Of a stretch of DNA of 64,000 bases, positions 7,949 to 16,108 are shown one piece after another. The notes below the pieces were generated by a model. The model was not told the origin of the DNA, ran no database searches, and saw nothing but the letters and a program-made list of their open reading frames with translations. Source of the DNA: Micromonospora sp. CCTCC AA 2012012. Its GTDB lineage: Bacteria; Actinomycetota; Actinomycetes; Mycobacteriales; Micromonosporaceae. The DNA is taken from NCBI RefSeq assembly GCF_040499845.1, contig NZ_CP159342.1:2356001-2420000 (forward strand). Reading direction: 5' to 3'. Each line of letters opens with the position of its first letter. The stretch's first letter is position 1. The translations under genes and the position numbers were made by a program.

Positions 7949-9949
7949 TCAGGGTCCGGCCCGTACGCCCCCGCTGACGGCCAACCCGTCGGGCGTCCCC
8001 GCCGGCTCGTCGGGACCGTCGTGCGGGTCGCCGCCGGACGCGCGGCCCGGTGTCGGTCCGGCGGCGCTGGTCCGACGACGCCACCGCCAGCCGGCCAGCG
8101 CCGCGACGGCCACGCCGATCATGGTCAGCAGCAGCGCCGCCCGGTCGAGCACCGGTCGCAGCGGCGCGGCCGGGCCCCGGACGGCGGGACCGGTCGACCC
8201 GGCGGCGGGCACCAGCCACGGGTGGGTGTCGGTGACCGGGGGCAACCCGTCGCGCAGCACCGTCACCCCCACCCGCCAGTCGCCCGGCGTACGGATGTCG
8301 TCGACCGTGGCCACCCAGCCGTCGGCGGTGCGGGTCACCGGGTGTACGGCATGCTCCCCGTTCGGGCCGGTGAGCAGCAGCGACACCCCGGTCACCGGGC
8401 CGGGCGCCGGCCGGCGGGTGTCGCCGACGGTGACGCTGACGATGTTGCGGCCCGGCCGGTTGGGGCGTACGGCGACGGTGTCGACGAGGTCGGCGACCTG
8501 GCCGCTGACCAGCGGTTCGCTCCGGCCGGCGGCGGCCGTCGGGAAGGCCGGACCGCGACCGGGGCCGGCGGCGGCGAGCGCCCCGGCCAGGCCCAGCGCG
8601 ACGGCCAGCAGGCCGGCCTCGACGAGCAGCCCCCGGCGGGGCAGGTCGGCGCGACGCAGCCGACGGGCGGTCCGCAGGCCGAGCAGCCCGGCCACCCCGG
8701 CCACCGCCACCTTCCCGAGCAGCAGCAGCCCGTACGGCGAGCCGCGCAGCGCGTCCACGGTGGCCACCTGGGGGCCGGTGAGCAGCAGCCCGGTGAGCAC
8801 GAGCAGGGTGAGGCAGCCGGCGGCGAGGACGGCGAAGGCGCGCAGCAGGGCGCGTACCTGGGCGGCGCGGTCGGGGGTGCGGCGCAGCAGCGGCAGCAGG
8901 GCGACGGCCGCGGCGAGGACCGCGCCGGCCCAGCCGCCGGCGGCCAGCACATGGATCCCGCCGATCAGGGCGGTCCGGGTCGCGCCGCCCATCGGGTGAC
9001 CGAGCAGGGCGGTGCCGGCGGCGGCGGCGAGCGCACCGAGCACCCCGACGGTCACGGACCCGCGTCCGGCCGGGCTGTCGACGGGCGGACCGGCCGGGGC
9101 CGTCACGCCGTCGGTGGGCGGGGCGGTCGGGCCGGCGACCGGCCGGCAGCGGCGGGCGGCGAGGGCCACCACCGTGAGCAGCGTGGCCGTGCCGACCTCG
9201 CGCAGCAGCCAGCGCCCGCTGGTGAGCTGGTCGGCGAGCAGTCGCCCGCGCGCACCCTCCGCCCCCGCGAGCTGGATCGCCAGTTGCAGCGGCGCCGCCA
9301 GCAACGCCACCGCCCCCGCGTACCCGGCGACCACGAGCAACCGCCGGCGGACCGTCGGGTCCGCACCGGACGGCACCTCGCGGCGGCGGGCGGGGAGGGC
9401 GGTGTGCAGGAGGGCGAGGGCGGCGCCGCCGACGAGGACGGCGAGGCCGAGCAGGCCGAGGGCCCGGGCGACGGTCTCCCGGGGGCCGGGGCCGACCGGG
9501 CCGGCGGTGCCGGTGGCGGTGACCTGCCGGCCCACCCCGAAGACCAGGGTGCCGTTGGTGGTGTGCAGGTCGTCGGTGGAGAGCGTCCGCCAGGTGACGT
9601 GGTAGGTGTTCGGCGGCAGGGCGGGCAGGCCGGCGACCAGGGTCACCGGCTCCTCGCTGTCGGCGTCCGGCGCGGCCGGTGCGCCGTCCGCGTCGCGCAG
9701 CGCCAGCCCGGTGACCGCCCAGTGCCGGCCGTCGCCGTCGACCAGGGCGATCCGGGCGGCGGCGAGTTCCACGTGCTCGGTGAAGGAGAGGCTGAGGGTC
9801 TCCGGCGCCGCGTCCAGCACCGCCCCGTCGGCGGGCGCGCTGCGGGCCAGATAGGCGTGGGCCTGGGCGGGCGTCGACCCGACCGGCACGGTCAGCCCGG
9901 CGAGGGCGACGACGGCGAGGACGCGGAGCAGCCGGCGCACCCCGCTCAC
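7949..9949 (-). CDS. CopC-CopD fusion copper protein
   Basis: 666 aa with a GTG start at 9949 overlapping the stop of the upstream gene (GTGA). After the signal peptide the mature protein should begin His-Ala-Tyr (His31), the N-terminal copper ligand of CopC, followed by the CopC domain (SAPADGA, TEHVEL). A CopD-type block of about eight hydrophobic helices follows, then an extracellular YtkA/FixH-like beta domain (about 520-610), one more helix and a basic tail. Such fusions bind copper outside the membrane and move it inward. As the last gene of the cupredoxin operon, it may supply copper for loading those proteins (inference). Confidence 0.88.
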   Translation of the reverse strand: MSGVRRLLRVLAVVALAGLTVPVGSTPAQAHAYLARSAPADGAVLDAAPETLSLSFTEHVELAAARIALVDGDGRHWAVTGLALRDADGAPAAPDADSEEPVTLVAGLPALPPNTYHVTWRTLSTDDLHTTNGTLVFGVGRQVTATGTAGPVGPGPRETVARALGLLGLAVLVGGAALALLHTALPARRREVPSGADPTVRRRLLVVAGYAGAVALLAAPLQLAIQLAGAEGARGRLLADQLTSGRWLLREVGTATLLTVVALAARRCRPVAGPTAPPTDGVTAPAGPPVDSPAGRGSVTVGVLGALAAAAGTALLGHPMGGATRTALIGGIHVLAAGGWAGAVLAAAVALLPLLRRTPDRAAQVRALLRAFAVLAAGCLTLLVLTGLLLTGPQVATVDALRGSPYGLLLLGKVAVAGVAGLLGLRTARRLRRADLPRRGLLVEAGLLAVALGLAGALAAAGPGRGPAFPTAAAGRSEPLVSGQVADLVDTVAVRPNRPGRNIVSVTVGDTRRPAPGPVTGVSLLLTGPNGEHAVHPVTRTADGWVATVDDIRTPGDWRVGVTVLRDGLPPVTDTHPWLVPAAGSTGPAVRGPAAPLRPVLDRAALLLTMIGVAVAALAGWRWRRRTSAAGPTPGRASGGDPHDGPDEPAGTPDGLAVSGGVRAGP

Positions 9950-10413
9950 CGCACCGGTACGTGGGCCAGCCGGCGCGGCCCCGAGGTGATCTCGATCCGG
10001 TCGCCCCGCTTGATGGCGCTCTCGGCGTTCAGATAGAGCAGGTAGTAGCTCTGCCCGGGGCGCAGCTCGTGCCCCTGCTTCATCAGCGCCGCGCGCCAGG
10101 CCAGCTTCCCGGACCGCTCGTTGCGCAGCCGCGGTGGATGCTTCGTGTCGTTCTGGAAGGCCGACGCCTTCTGGGTGTCCAGCACGACGTAGCGCAGCTC
10201 CACCAGGCCGCCGTCGCCGACCACGGCGGCCTGGGTGAAGCGGACACCGAGGGTGGCCTCCAGTTGACCGTCGTGCGGGACGGTGTAGCCCTGCCGCGCC
10301 GAGGCGTCGCCGCCGAAGCGGACGATCGACACCGCGACCAGCGCCAGGACGAGCAGCAGGAGCACGGCCCGGCCGACGTGGCGGCGCGGGATGCGGGACG
10401 GGATCGCGACCAT
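9946..10413 (-). CDS. Small membrane-anchored protein of the cupredoxin operon, unknown
   Basis: 155 aa. Basic N-terminus, one hydrophobic helix (about residues 16-31), and an extracytoplasmic remainder rich in beta-type segments. No Cys or His cluster is obvious. I do not recognise the family. It sits 57 bases after the third cupredoxin gene and overlaps the CopC-CopD start by 4 bases, so it is translated with the copper genes. Small one-helix subunits also accompany the Mnx manganese oxidase of Bacillus; that is analogy only. Confidence 0.75.
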   Translation of the reverse strand: MVAIPSRIPRRHVGRAVLLLLVLALVAVSIVRFGGDASARQGYTVPHDGQLEATLGVRFTQAAVVGDGGLVELRYVVLDTQKASAFQNDTKHPPRLRNERSGKLAWRAALMKQGHELRPGQSYYLLYLNAESAIKRGDRIEITSGPRRLAHVPVR

Positions 10414-10470
10414 CGTCTGGACTCCTCGTGGACGGTGGGGCCGGGCCGACGCCCGGCCCCACGTGCGGCG

Positions 10471-13443
10471 TCAGGGTGCGGTGTAGCGGGTGGAGGCGTA
10501 GGTGTCGAAGCTCAGCGAGCCGCTGGTGGTGGCGGTCCGGGCCACCAGGCCCAGCGCCGCCGACTCCACCAGGTAGCCGCTGGTGTCGCCGGTCAGCGTC
10601 CCCACCGTGACCGTGCCGACCTTCAGGGTCGCGGCGCCCGCGGTGGCCGAGGACCAGTCGACCCGCACGGTCCCGCCGGAGGCCGCCACCCACCCGGTGT
10701 ACGCCCACCCGGCCGGCCGCAGCAGGCCCAGCCGGAACTGGTTGACCCCGTTGCTGCGCCGGTACTGGACCACCGCGAGCGGGTTGCCGGCGGCGTTGCG
10801 CAGTTGATGGACGGTGACCGTGGCGGTCTGCGGGTTGATCGTGCCGAGGGTGAGGTCGAACGCCGTGTGGACGCTCGGTTCGGCGGCCGGGGTGGCGTCC
10901 ACGACGTAGCCGACCGTGCCGGCGACCAGTTGACCGGAGCCCGCCGACACCGTGCCGACCACCTGCGACCAGGCGCTGGTGCCGGCGGTGAAGGCGTCGG
11001 CGAAGATGGCGTTCGGCGGGTCCACGCCGACCGTCACCGCGCCGGGGGCGCCCCAGGTGCCGAGGGCGTCGCGGGCCCGCACCCGCAGGGTGTGGTTGCC
11101 CCGGCTGAACCCGTTGAGGGCGACCGTGGCCGAGACGGCCGTCCCGCTGACCGTCATCGGGTGGCCGTGGCCGACGCCCGGGTCGGTGCCCTCGTACCAC
11201 TCGGCGGCGGTGACCGCCGAGAGCGCGTCGGTGGCGGTGGCGGTCAGGGCGAGGGTGGCCGCCCGGGCCGTCGGGTTCGGGGTGGCGGTGACGGCGCTGG
11301 TCACCGGGCCGGTGCGGTCCAGGGTGAAGGTGACCGCGGCGAGCGGCCCCCAGTTGCCGGCGGAGTCCCGGGCGTGCACCAGCACCTGGTGGACGCCGTC
11401 GGCGAGCCCGGTCAGCTCGCTCAGCGGCAGCAGGCCGTAGGTGTTCTCGGTAGCGCCGTTGAAGGCACCGTCGAGCGCCACGAAGGTGAACCCGGTGCCG
11501 TCGGCCCCGCCGGTGTCGAGGAAGCCCTCGGCGGCGGCCACCACCGAGTGCACCCCGCCGCCGGTGGGGTCGGTGAACGCGGCGTTGATCCGCAGGTCCG
11601 TCGGGTCGGACGCCGATCCGGTGCTGCCGTTGGTGGCGGCGGGCTGCACCGCGCCGGAGAGCAGGGTCGGCACGGTCCGGTCGACCACCAGGTCGGCGGA
11701 CGCGTACGGGCCCCAGAGGTCGAACGAGTCCCGGGTGTGCACGAGGACGGTGTGCCGCCCCTCGGCGAGCGCGGCGACCACCACGGCGGGCAGGGTGCCG
11801 GACTCGGCGGTGGCCGCCGTACCGGGGTTGGCCAGGGTGAGCGGGGTGCCCGTGCCGGTGACGCCGGTGCTGTCCACAAAGTACTCCGCGCCGGTGACGG
11901 TGCCGCCGAGGCCGCTGTCGTCGCCGGAGGCGGAGAGGGCGACGTCGCCGGTGCCGGCGGTCGGGTTCGGGGTGAGGGTCACCGCGGTGGTGACCGCGCC
12001 GGTGACCGCGAGGGTGAGGGTGGTGCTGCCGACGACGCCCCAGTTGCCGGCGACGTCGTGGCCCCGGACGTAGATGGTGTGCCGACCCTGGCTGAGGGTG
12101 GTGAGCAGCTCGGCGGGGAGCGCGGCGGTGGCCCCGGTGACCGTCGCCCCGGCGCCGAACGCGGCGGCGCTGAACGGCACCCCGGTGCCCTCGGCGATCC
12201 GCAGGTCGTCGACGACCGCCTCGGCCCGGTCGACCACCGAGTTGCCGTTGCGGGCGTCGGTGAAGTCGGCGGTGACGGTCACCGCGTCCCGCACGCTGGC
12301 CGGATCCGGGGCGGCCCGGACGTTCGCCGCGGTCGGGCCGACGTGGTCGCCGCTGACCGGCGGCGGGTTGGTGTCGAGGAAGGTCAGCATGCCGCCGAAC
12401 GCCTGCTGCGGGCTGACCCCGGTGACGGTGGTGCCGTAGCGCTGGCCGACGTTGTTGAGCTGCCCGCCGGACTCCAGCAGCGCGAACCGCCGCCCGTCCG
12501 GGCCGGCCGGCACGCTCACCACCGCGTCGACGGCCTGCCCCGGTTGCAGCGGCACGGTGACCGCCGCCTCCGGGTACGCGGCCGGCCGGGCGTCCTGGCC
12601 GACCACGGACTGGTCGAGCCCGAGCAGGGTCATCGGGTGCGGCTGCACCCCGGCGGCCACGTACCGCAGCAGCACCTTCCGGCCGACGTCGGTGGCGACC
12701 ACGTCGGTCTCCGGGAACGCCTTGCCGTTGATCAGGCGGTACTTCGGGGCGTACCGGCGCAGGTCGAAGGTGAGCGGGGCCGCGTTGAGCGCCGGGTCGA
12801 CCTCGGTGAGCACCAGCAGCGCCTCGTCGTCGTAGACCGAGGCGGCGTCGCCGTACGCGCTGGGCCGGCCCGCGACGGCGGGGGCGCGGACGACCAGCGC
12901 GCCGACCAGGCCCATGGCGACCTGCCGGGCGCCCTGGGCGGTGTGACCGGCCTCGTAGAGGTAGGTGCCGGGGCGGGACGCGGTGAAGGTGTAGGCGCGG
13001 GTGCCGCCGGGGGCCGCGCCGACCCGGTCCGGGGCCAGCCCGGTGACGGCCGGGAACGCCAGCGCCAGGGCGTCGGCGAGTCCGTTGTGCACGGTCACGG
13101 TGACCCGGGCGCCCTGGTCGACGACCAGCACCGGACCGGGCACGGTGGCCGGGGCGGCGTCGGTCGACGCGAAGCCCCAGATCGGCACCGGGGTGGCGGC
13201 GCCGGGCAGCACCACCGAGCCGGGCTTCGCCCACAGCTCGCAGGTGGCCGTACCGTCGGCGAGCTGGCAGCCGGTCTGCGGCAGCGGGCCCTGCGGCGGG
13301 CCCGGCGGGCCGGCGAAGGTGGCCGCCGCCGGGCCGGCCGGCGCCGCGGCGACCGGGGCCGCGGCCCGCGCCGGGGCCGGGCCGAGCGCCAGCAGCGCCG
13401 CCGCGAACCCGGCGACGAGCCGGGGTGTACGGGTCAGAATCAT
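10471..13443 (-). CDS. Cupredoxin-like protein with Ig-like repeats (third MCO homolog, ligands lost)
   Basis: 990 aa from the ATG at 13443 (AGGGGAGGG ribosome site); signal peptide about 1-30. The first 400 residues align with the two neighbouring multicopper-oxidase homologs: a VPGPVLVVDQGARVTVTVHN cupredoxin edge, TYLYEAGHTAQG in place of the Cys-containing HCH motif, PHPMTLLGLD in place of His-Pro-x-His, and a terminal FGGMLTFLDTNPP. Almost all copper ligands are gone. The remainder has at least three Ig-like repeats with the phrase HTLRVRARD or HTVLVHTRDS, and a C-terminal jelly-roll-like domain. This looks like a structural or partner subunit rather than an enzyme. Confidence 0.8.
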   Translation of the reverse strand: MILTRTPRLVAGFAAALLALGPAPARAAAPVAAAPAGPAAATFAGPPGPPQGPLPQTGCQLADGTATCELWAKPGSVVLPGAATPVPIWGFASTDAAPATVPGPVLVVDQGARVTVTVHNGLADALALAFPAVTGLAPDRVGAAPGGTRAYTFTASRPGTYLYEAGHTAQGARQVAMGLVGALVVRAPAVAGRPSAYGDAASVYDDEALLVLTEVDPALNAAPLTFDLRRYAPKYRLINGKAFPETDVVATDVGRKVLLRYVAAGVQPHPMTLLGLDQSVVGQDARPAAYPEAAVTVPLQPGQAVDAVVSVPAGPDGRRFALLESGGQLNNVGQRYGTTVTGVSPQQAFGGMLTFLDTNPPPVSGDHVGPTAANVRAAPDPASVRDAVTVTADFTDARNGNSVVDRAEAVVDDLRIAEGTGVPFSAAAFGAGATVTGATAALPAELLTTLSQGRHTIYVRGHDVAGNWGVVGSTTLTLAVTGAVTTAVTLTPNPTAGTGDVALSASGDDSGLGGTVTGAEYFVDSTGVTGTGTPLTLANPGTAATAESGTLPAVVVAALAEGRHTVLVHTRDSFDLWGPYASADLVVDRTVPTLLSGAVQPAATNGSTGSASDPTDLRINAAFTDPTGGGVHSVVAAAEGFLDTGGADGTGFTFVALDGAFNGATENTYGLLPLSELTGLADGVHQVLVHARDSAGNWGPLAAVTFTLDRTGPVTSAVTATPNPTARAATLALTATATDALSAVTAAEWYEGTDPGVGHGHPMTVSGTAVSATVALNGFSRGNHTLRVRARDALGTWGAPGAVTVGVDPPNAIFADAFTAGTSAWSQVVGTVSAGSGQLVAGTVGYVVDATPAAEPSVHTAFDLTLGTINPQTATVTVHQLRNAAGNPLAVVQYRRSNGVNQFRLGLLRPAGWAYTGWVAASGGTVRVDWSSATAGAATLKVGTVTVGTLTGDTSGYLVESAALGLVARTATTSGSLSFDTYASTRYTAP

Positions 13444-13463
13444 CGTCGCCCTCCCCTGCCTGG

Positions 13464-14765
13464 TCATGCCGGGCACCCGGCGGGCGGGTCGATGCGGATC
13501 AGCGTCATCATGCCGCCGAAGCTCGCCCCGTAGTTGGTGGCCTGTTCCAGCGCGTGGCTGTGCGCCACGTGGTAGTACTCGCCGCACTCGTTGTTCTGCA
13601 CCACGCCCGGCGGCAGCTCGCCGGGGGCGCCGCCGAGGTACGGGTTCTCCGCGAACCAGGTCTCCGGGCCGGGCCCGACGATCTGGTCCTGCAACGACGG
13701 CAGCGGCACCGGGATCGGGTTGGCGTCCGCGTCCCAGTGCTCGGCGTCCTTCCAGATCATCAGCGTGTCCACGGTCTGCCCGGGCGCGACGTCGATGAGG
13801 AAGTTGGAGAAGGAGAGATCCTGCCCGCCGGGGCCCTGCGCGGGCCGCCCGTCCCGGGCGATCAGCTGCTCGTCGCTGCCGTGCGGGTGGAACGGGTAGG
13901 CGACCGAGCCGGCGTTGAGATAGCGGATCAGCGCCGGTTTCGCGTTCCCCACCGGGTCGTACGGGCGGATGTGGATCAGCGCCCCGTACGGCTGGGCGGG
14001 CAGCCAGTCGGCGTGGTTCGGCGCGATGGTGTCCGGCATGCTGCGCCCGTTGATGGTGAAGTACCGGGCCCGGTACTTCGTGAAGTCGTACGCCCGTTTC
14101 CGCTCGACGGCCAGGTGCAGGTCAGGGTCGATCTCACCGAGCAGGTAGAGGTACTCGTGATCCGGGTCGAACGCGGAGTCCGCCCGGTCGTTCTCCCGGT
14201 CGGGGTGCCCGGCCGGGCGGACCACGAGCGCCCCGTACAGCCCCATCTGCACCTGCTTCTGCACGTCGGTGCCGGACTGGTAGAGGTAGGTGCCGGGCGG
14301 CCCGGCGGTGAACGTGTACGTCACCGAGCCGGTGCCGGCCGCCGCGGTGGTGGTCAGCGAGGTCAGGTTGCCGGCGTCGTCCGCCTCCGGCTGGGCGGGC
14401 TGCCCACCGGCGAGCACCTGCGCCTGGCCGGGAAAGGTGATCGAGGTGGGCTCCGGCAGGGTGTTGTGCAGCACGACGGTGACCTTCACCCCGCTGTCGA
14501 CGCAGAGGGTGGGGCCGGGGAGCTGGAACGCCCCGCCGCGGGCGGCGTAGCTCCACATGTAGATGGTGTTCCCGTCCGGCATGGCCGCGTAGCCGCCGGT
14601 GGCGGTGAGGTCGAAGGCGTTGTCGCCGGAGCTGAGGCACTCCAGGCCGGCCGGCGGGCTGGCCGCCACCTCGTGCGGGTCGGGCACGACGAGCACGGCG
14701 ACGATGGCGGCGACGAGCGGCACCGCGCTCAGCCGCCGCCACCGGCCACGGTCTCCACGAAGCAT
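13464..14765 (-). CDS. Divergent multicopper oxidase, subunit B of a split pair
   Basis: 433 aa with ATG at 14765, chosen because GGGGG lies 5 bases upstream; an in-frame ATG at 14777 lacks one. Signal peptide or anchor at about 11-27. Two cupredoxin domains. In domain 1 the copper motifs are replaced (FPGQ for HWHG; YQSGTDVQKQVQMGL for the HCH motif). In domain 2 two His-x-His motifs remain: FHPHG (His293, His295) and AHSHA (His402, His404), followed by GGMM. These complement the two His-x-His motifs of the upstream protein. The gene lies 13 bases after it and 20 bases before the third homolog. Confidence 0.82.
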   Translation of the reverse strand: MLRGDRGRWRRLSAVPLVAAIVAVLVVPDPHEVAASPPAGLECLSSGDNAFDLTATGGYAAMPDGNTIYMWSYAARGGAFQLPGPTLCVDSGVKVTVVLHNTLPEPTSITFPGQAQVLAGGQPAQPEADDAGNLTSLTTTAAAGTGSVTYTFTAGPPGTYLYQSGTDVQKQVQMGLYGALVVRPAGHPDRENDRADSAFDPDHEYLYLLGEIDPDLHLAVERKRAYDFTKYRARYFTINGRSMPDTIAPNHADWLPAQPYGALIHIRPYDPVGNAKPALIRYLNAGSVAYPFHPHGSDEQLIARDGRPAQGPGGQDLSFSNFLIDVAPGQTVDTLMIWKDAEHWDADANPIPVPLPSLQDQIVGPGPETWFAENPYLGGAPGELPPGVVQNNECGEYYHVAHSHALEQATNYGASFGGMMTLIRIDPPAGCPA

Positions 14766-14778
14766 CGTTACCCCCATC

Positions 14779-16038
14779 TCAGGCGTTCGCCCTGGTCTGC
14801 CGCGCGAGCGTGCCCGGCGGCGAGACGCGGATCTCGGTCAACTGGCCGCCCCGTCCGGCGCCGGCGTTGGCCAGCGACGTCAGGTCACGGTCGTAGAGCA
14901 GGTAGGTGCCGGCGTCCGGCGCGGTGAAGATGACGTCCCGGCTCTCGCCCGGTCCGATCTCGACGCTGTTGGTCACCTGGTACTCGGCGCTGCCGTCCCG
15001 GCCGCGCAGCAGCGCGGCGTCCTTGCCGACCACCAGCAGGTCGATGCCGTCCACGGTGAGGGTGTGGTTCTGGTAGCCGAGGTTCGCCAGCCGCAGCAGC
15101 ACCCGCTCCCCCGCGTTGGCGGTGATCAGCGAGGAGATCGGCTGGTAGCGCAGCCGGCCGGCGGTGGCGCTGAGCGGGTCGCCGCCGGGGGCGAGGGTGT
15201 CCGGGTAGCAGCGGCCGTTGAAGGCGAAGAAGGACGGCTGGTAGTCGGTCCAGTCGGTGGTCTGGATGTGCGCGTCCCGGTAGTGCGCCTCCGCCCACAC
15301 CTCGGTGAGCATGAGGGCGAACTCCCGGTCGTAGCGGGTGGAACCGTCACCGTCGTTGTAGACGTACCGGCCCGGGGGGACGTCGGGGGTGCCGGCGTTC
15401 TGGACGGGGCGGACGTAGACGATGCCGGTCATCCCCATCTGCACGTGTTCGACGTCCTCGAAGTGGCAGTGGTACATGTAGGTGCCGGCGTCGTGCGGCC
15501 GGAAGAAGTAGGTGAAGTCCCGGCCGATCGGCACCGACATGGACAGCTCCGGCACCCCGTCGAAGAGCGGGATGGCGTTGCGGAAGCCGTGCCAGTGCAC
15601 GGTGTGCCCGTCGGTGAGGTCGGGGCGGACCGACAGCCCGAGGTTGGTCAGGGTGATCCGGATGTCGGTCTCCTGGTCGAACCCGAGCAGCGGGGCGCTG
15701 ACCTGCGCCTTGCCCCGCTGGGCGGTGACCTCGGTGGCGGAGAGCCCGGTGACGTCGCGGAAGCCGAAGACGTAGAGGTCGGCGTCGGGCGGGGCGAGCG
15801 GGTCGGGCCAGAACGGGCTGATCGGCGGCGCGCCCTGCGGCATGGAGACCCAGCCGTCGGTGGCGGCCAGGTGCACGTTCGCCGTCGGGTTCGCCACCGC
15901 CCGGGGCAGCACCGCGGCCGGGCGGCGCGGCTGCGCGTCGGAGCCGCTCTCCGGCAGGACCGCCCAGGCGCCCAGGCCGGTGACACCGGCCAGCAGGGCG
16001 CGCCGGCTGATGCTCCGCCGCCGTACGGGATCGGTCAC
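14779..16038 (-). CDS. Multicopper oxidase, subunit A of a split pair
   Basis: 419 aa. N-terminus RRRSISRRALLAG resembles a Tat signal, fitting export of a folded metal protein. Domain 1 (about 60-210) carries HTVHWHG (His148, His150) and a type-1 copper motif YHCHFEDVEHVQMGM (His190, Cys191, His192, His198, Met203). Domain 2 (about 210-415) has lost its ligands: NHTLTVDG replaces the HPxHxH motif and LLYDRDL replaces the last HxH. Alone it has half of a trinuclear copper site. Cu-dependent oxidation of a metal or phenolic substrate is the family role; the substrate here is unknown. Confidence 0.85.
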   Translation of the reverse strand: MTDPVRRRSISRRALLAGVTGLGAWAVLPESGSDAQPRRPAAVLPRAVANPTANVHLAATDGWVSMPQGAPPISPFWPDPLAPPDADLYVFGFRDVTGLSATEVTAQRGKAQVSAPLLGFDQETDIRITLTNLGLSVRPDLTDGHTVHWHGFRNAIPLFDGVPELSMSVPIGRDFTYFFRPHDAGTYMYHCHFEDVEHVQMGMTGIVYVRPVQNAGTPDVPPGRYVYNDGDGSTRYDREFALMLTEVWAEAHYRDAHIQTTDWTDYQPSFFAFNGRCYPDTLAPGGDPLSATAGRLRYQPISSLITANAGERVLLRLANLGYQNHTLTVDGIDLLVVGKDAALLRGRDGSAEYQVTNSVEIGPGESRDVIFTAPDAGTYLLYDRDLTSLANAGAGRGGQLTEIRVSPPGTLARQTRANA

Positions 16039-16108
16039 GATCTCCTCCTGGGTTGATCGGGGTGGGCGGAGGCCCGGGCGGCCGGTGTGGGCCGGCCGCC
16101 CGGACGCA

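Noticed and set aside
7949..13234. 1761-residue minus-strand open frame
   Set aside because: Only 7949-9949 is real (CopC-CopD). The rest is a GC-rich Arg/Gly/Pro shadow of the cupredoxin gene.
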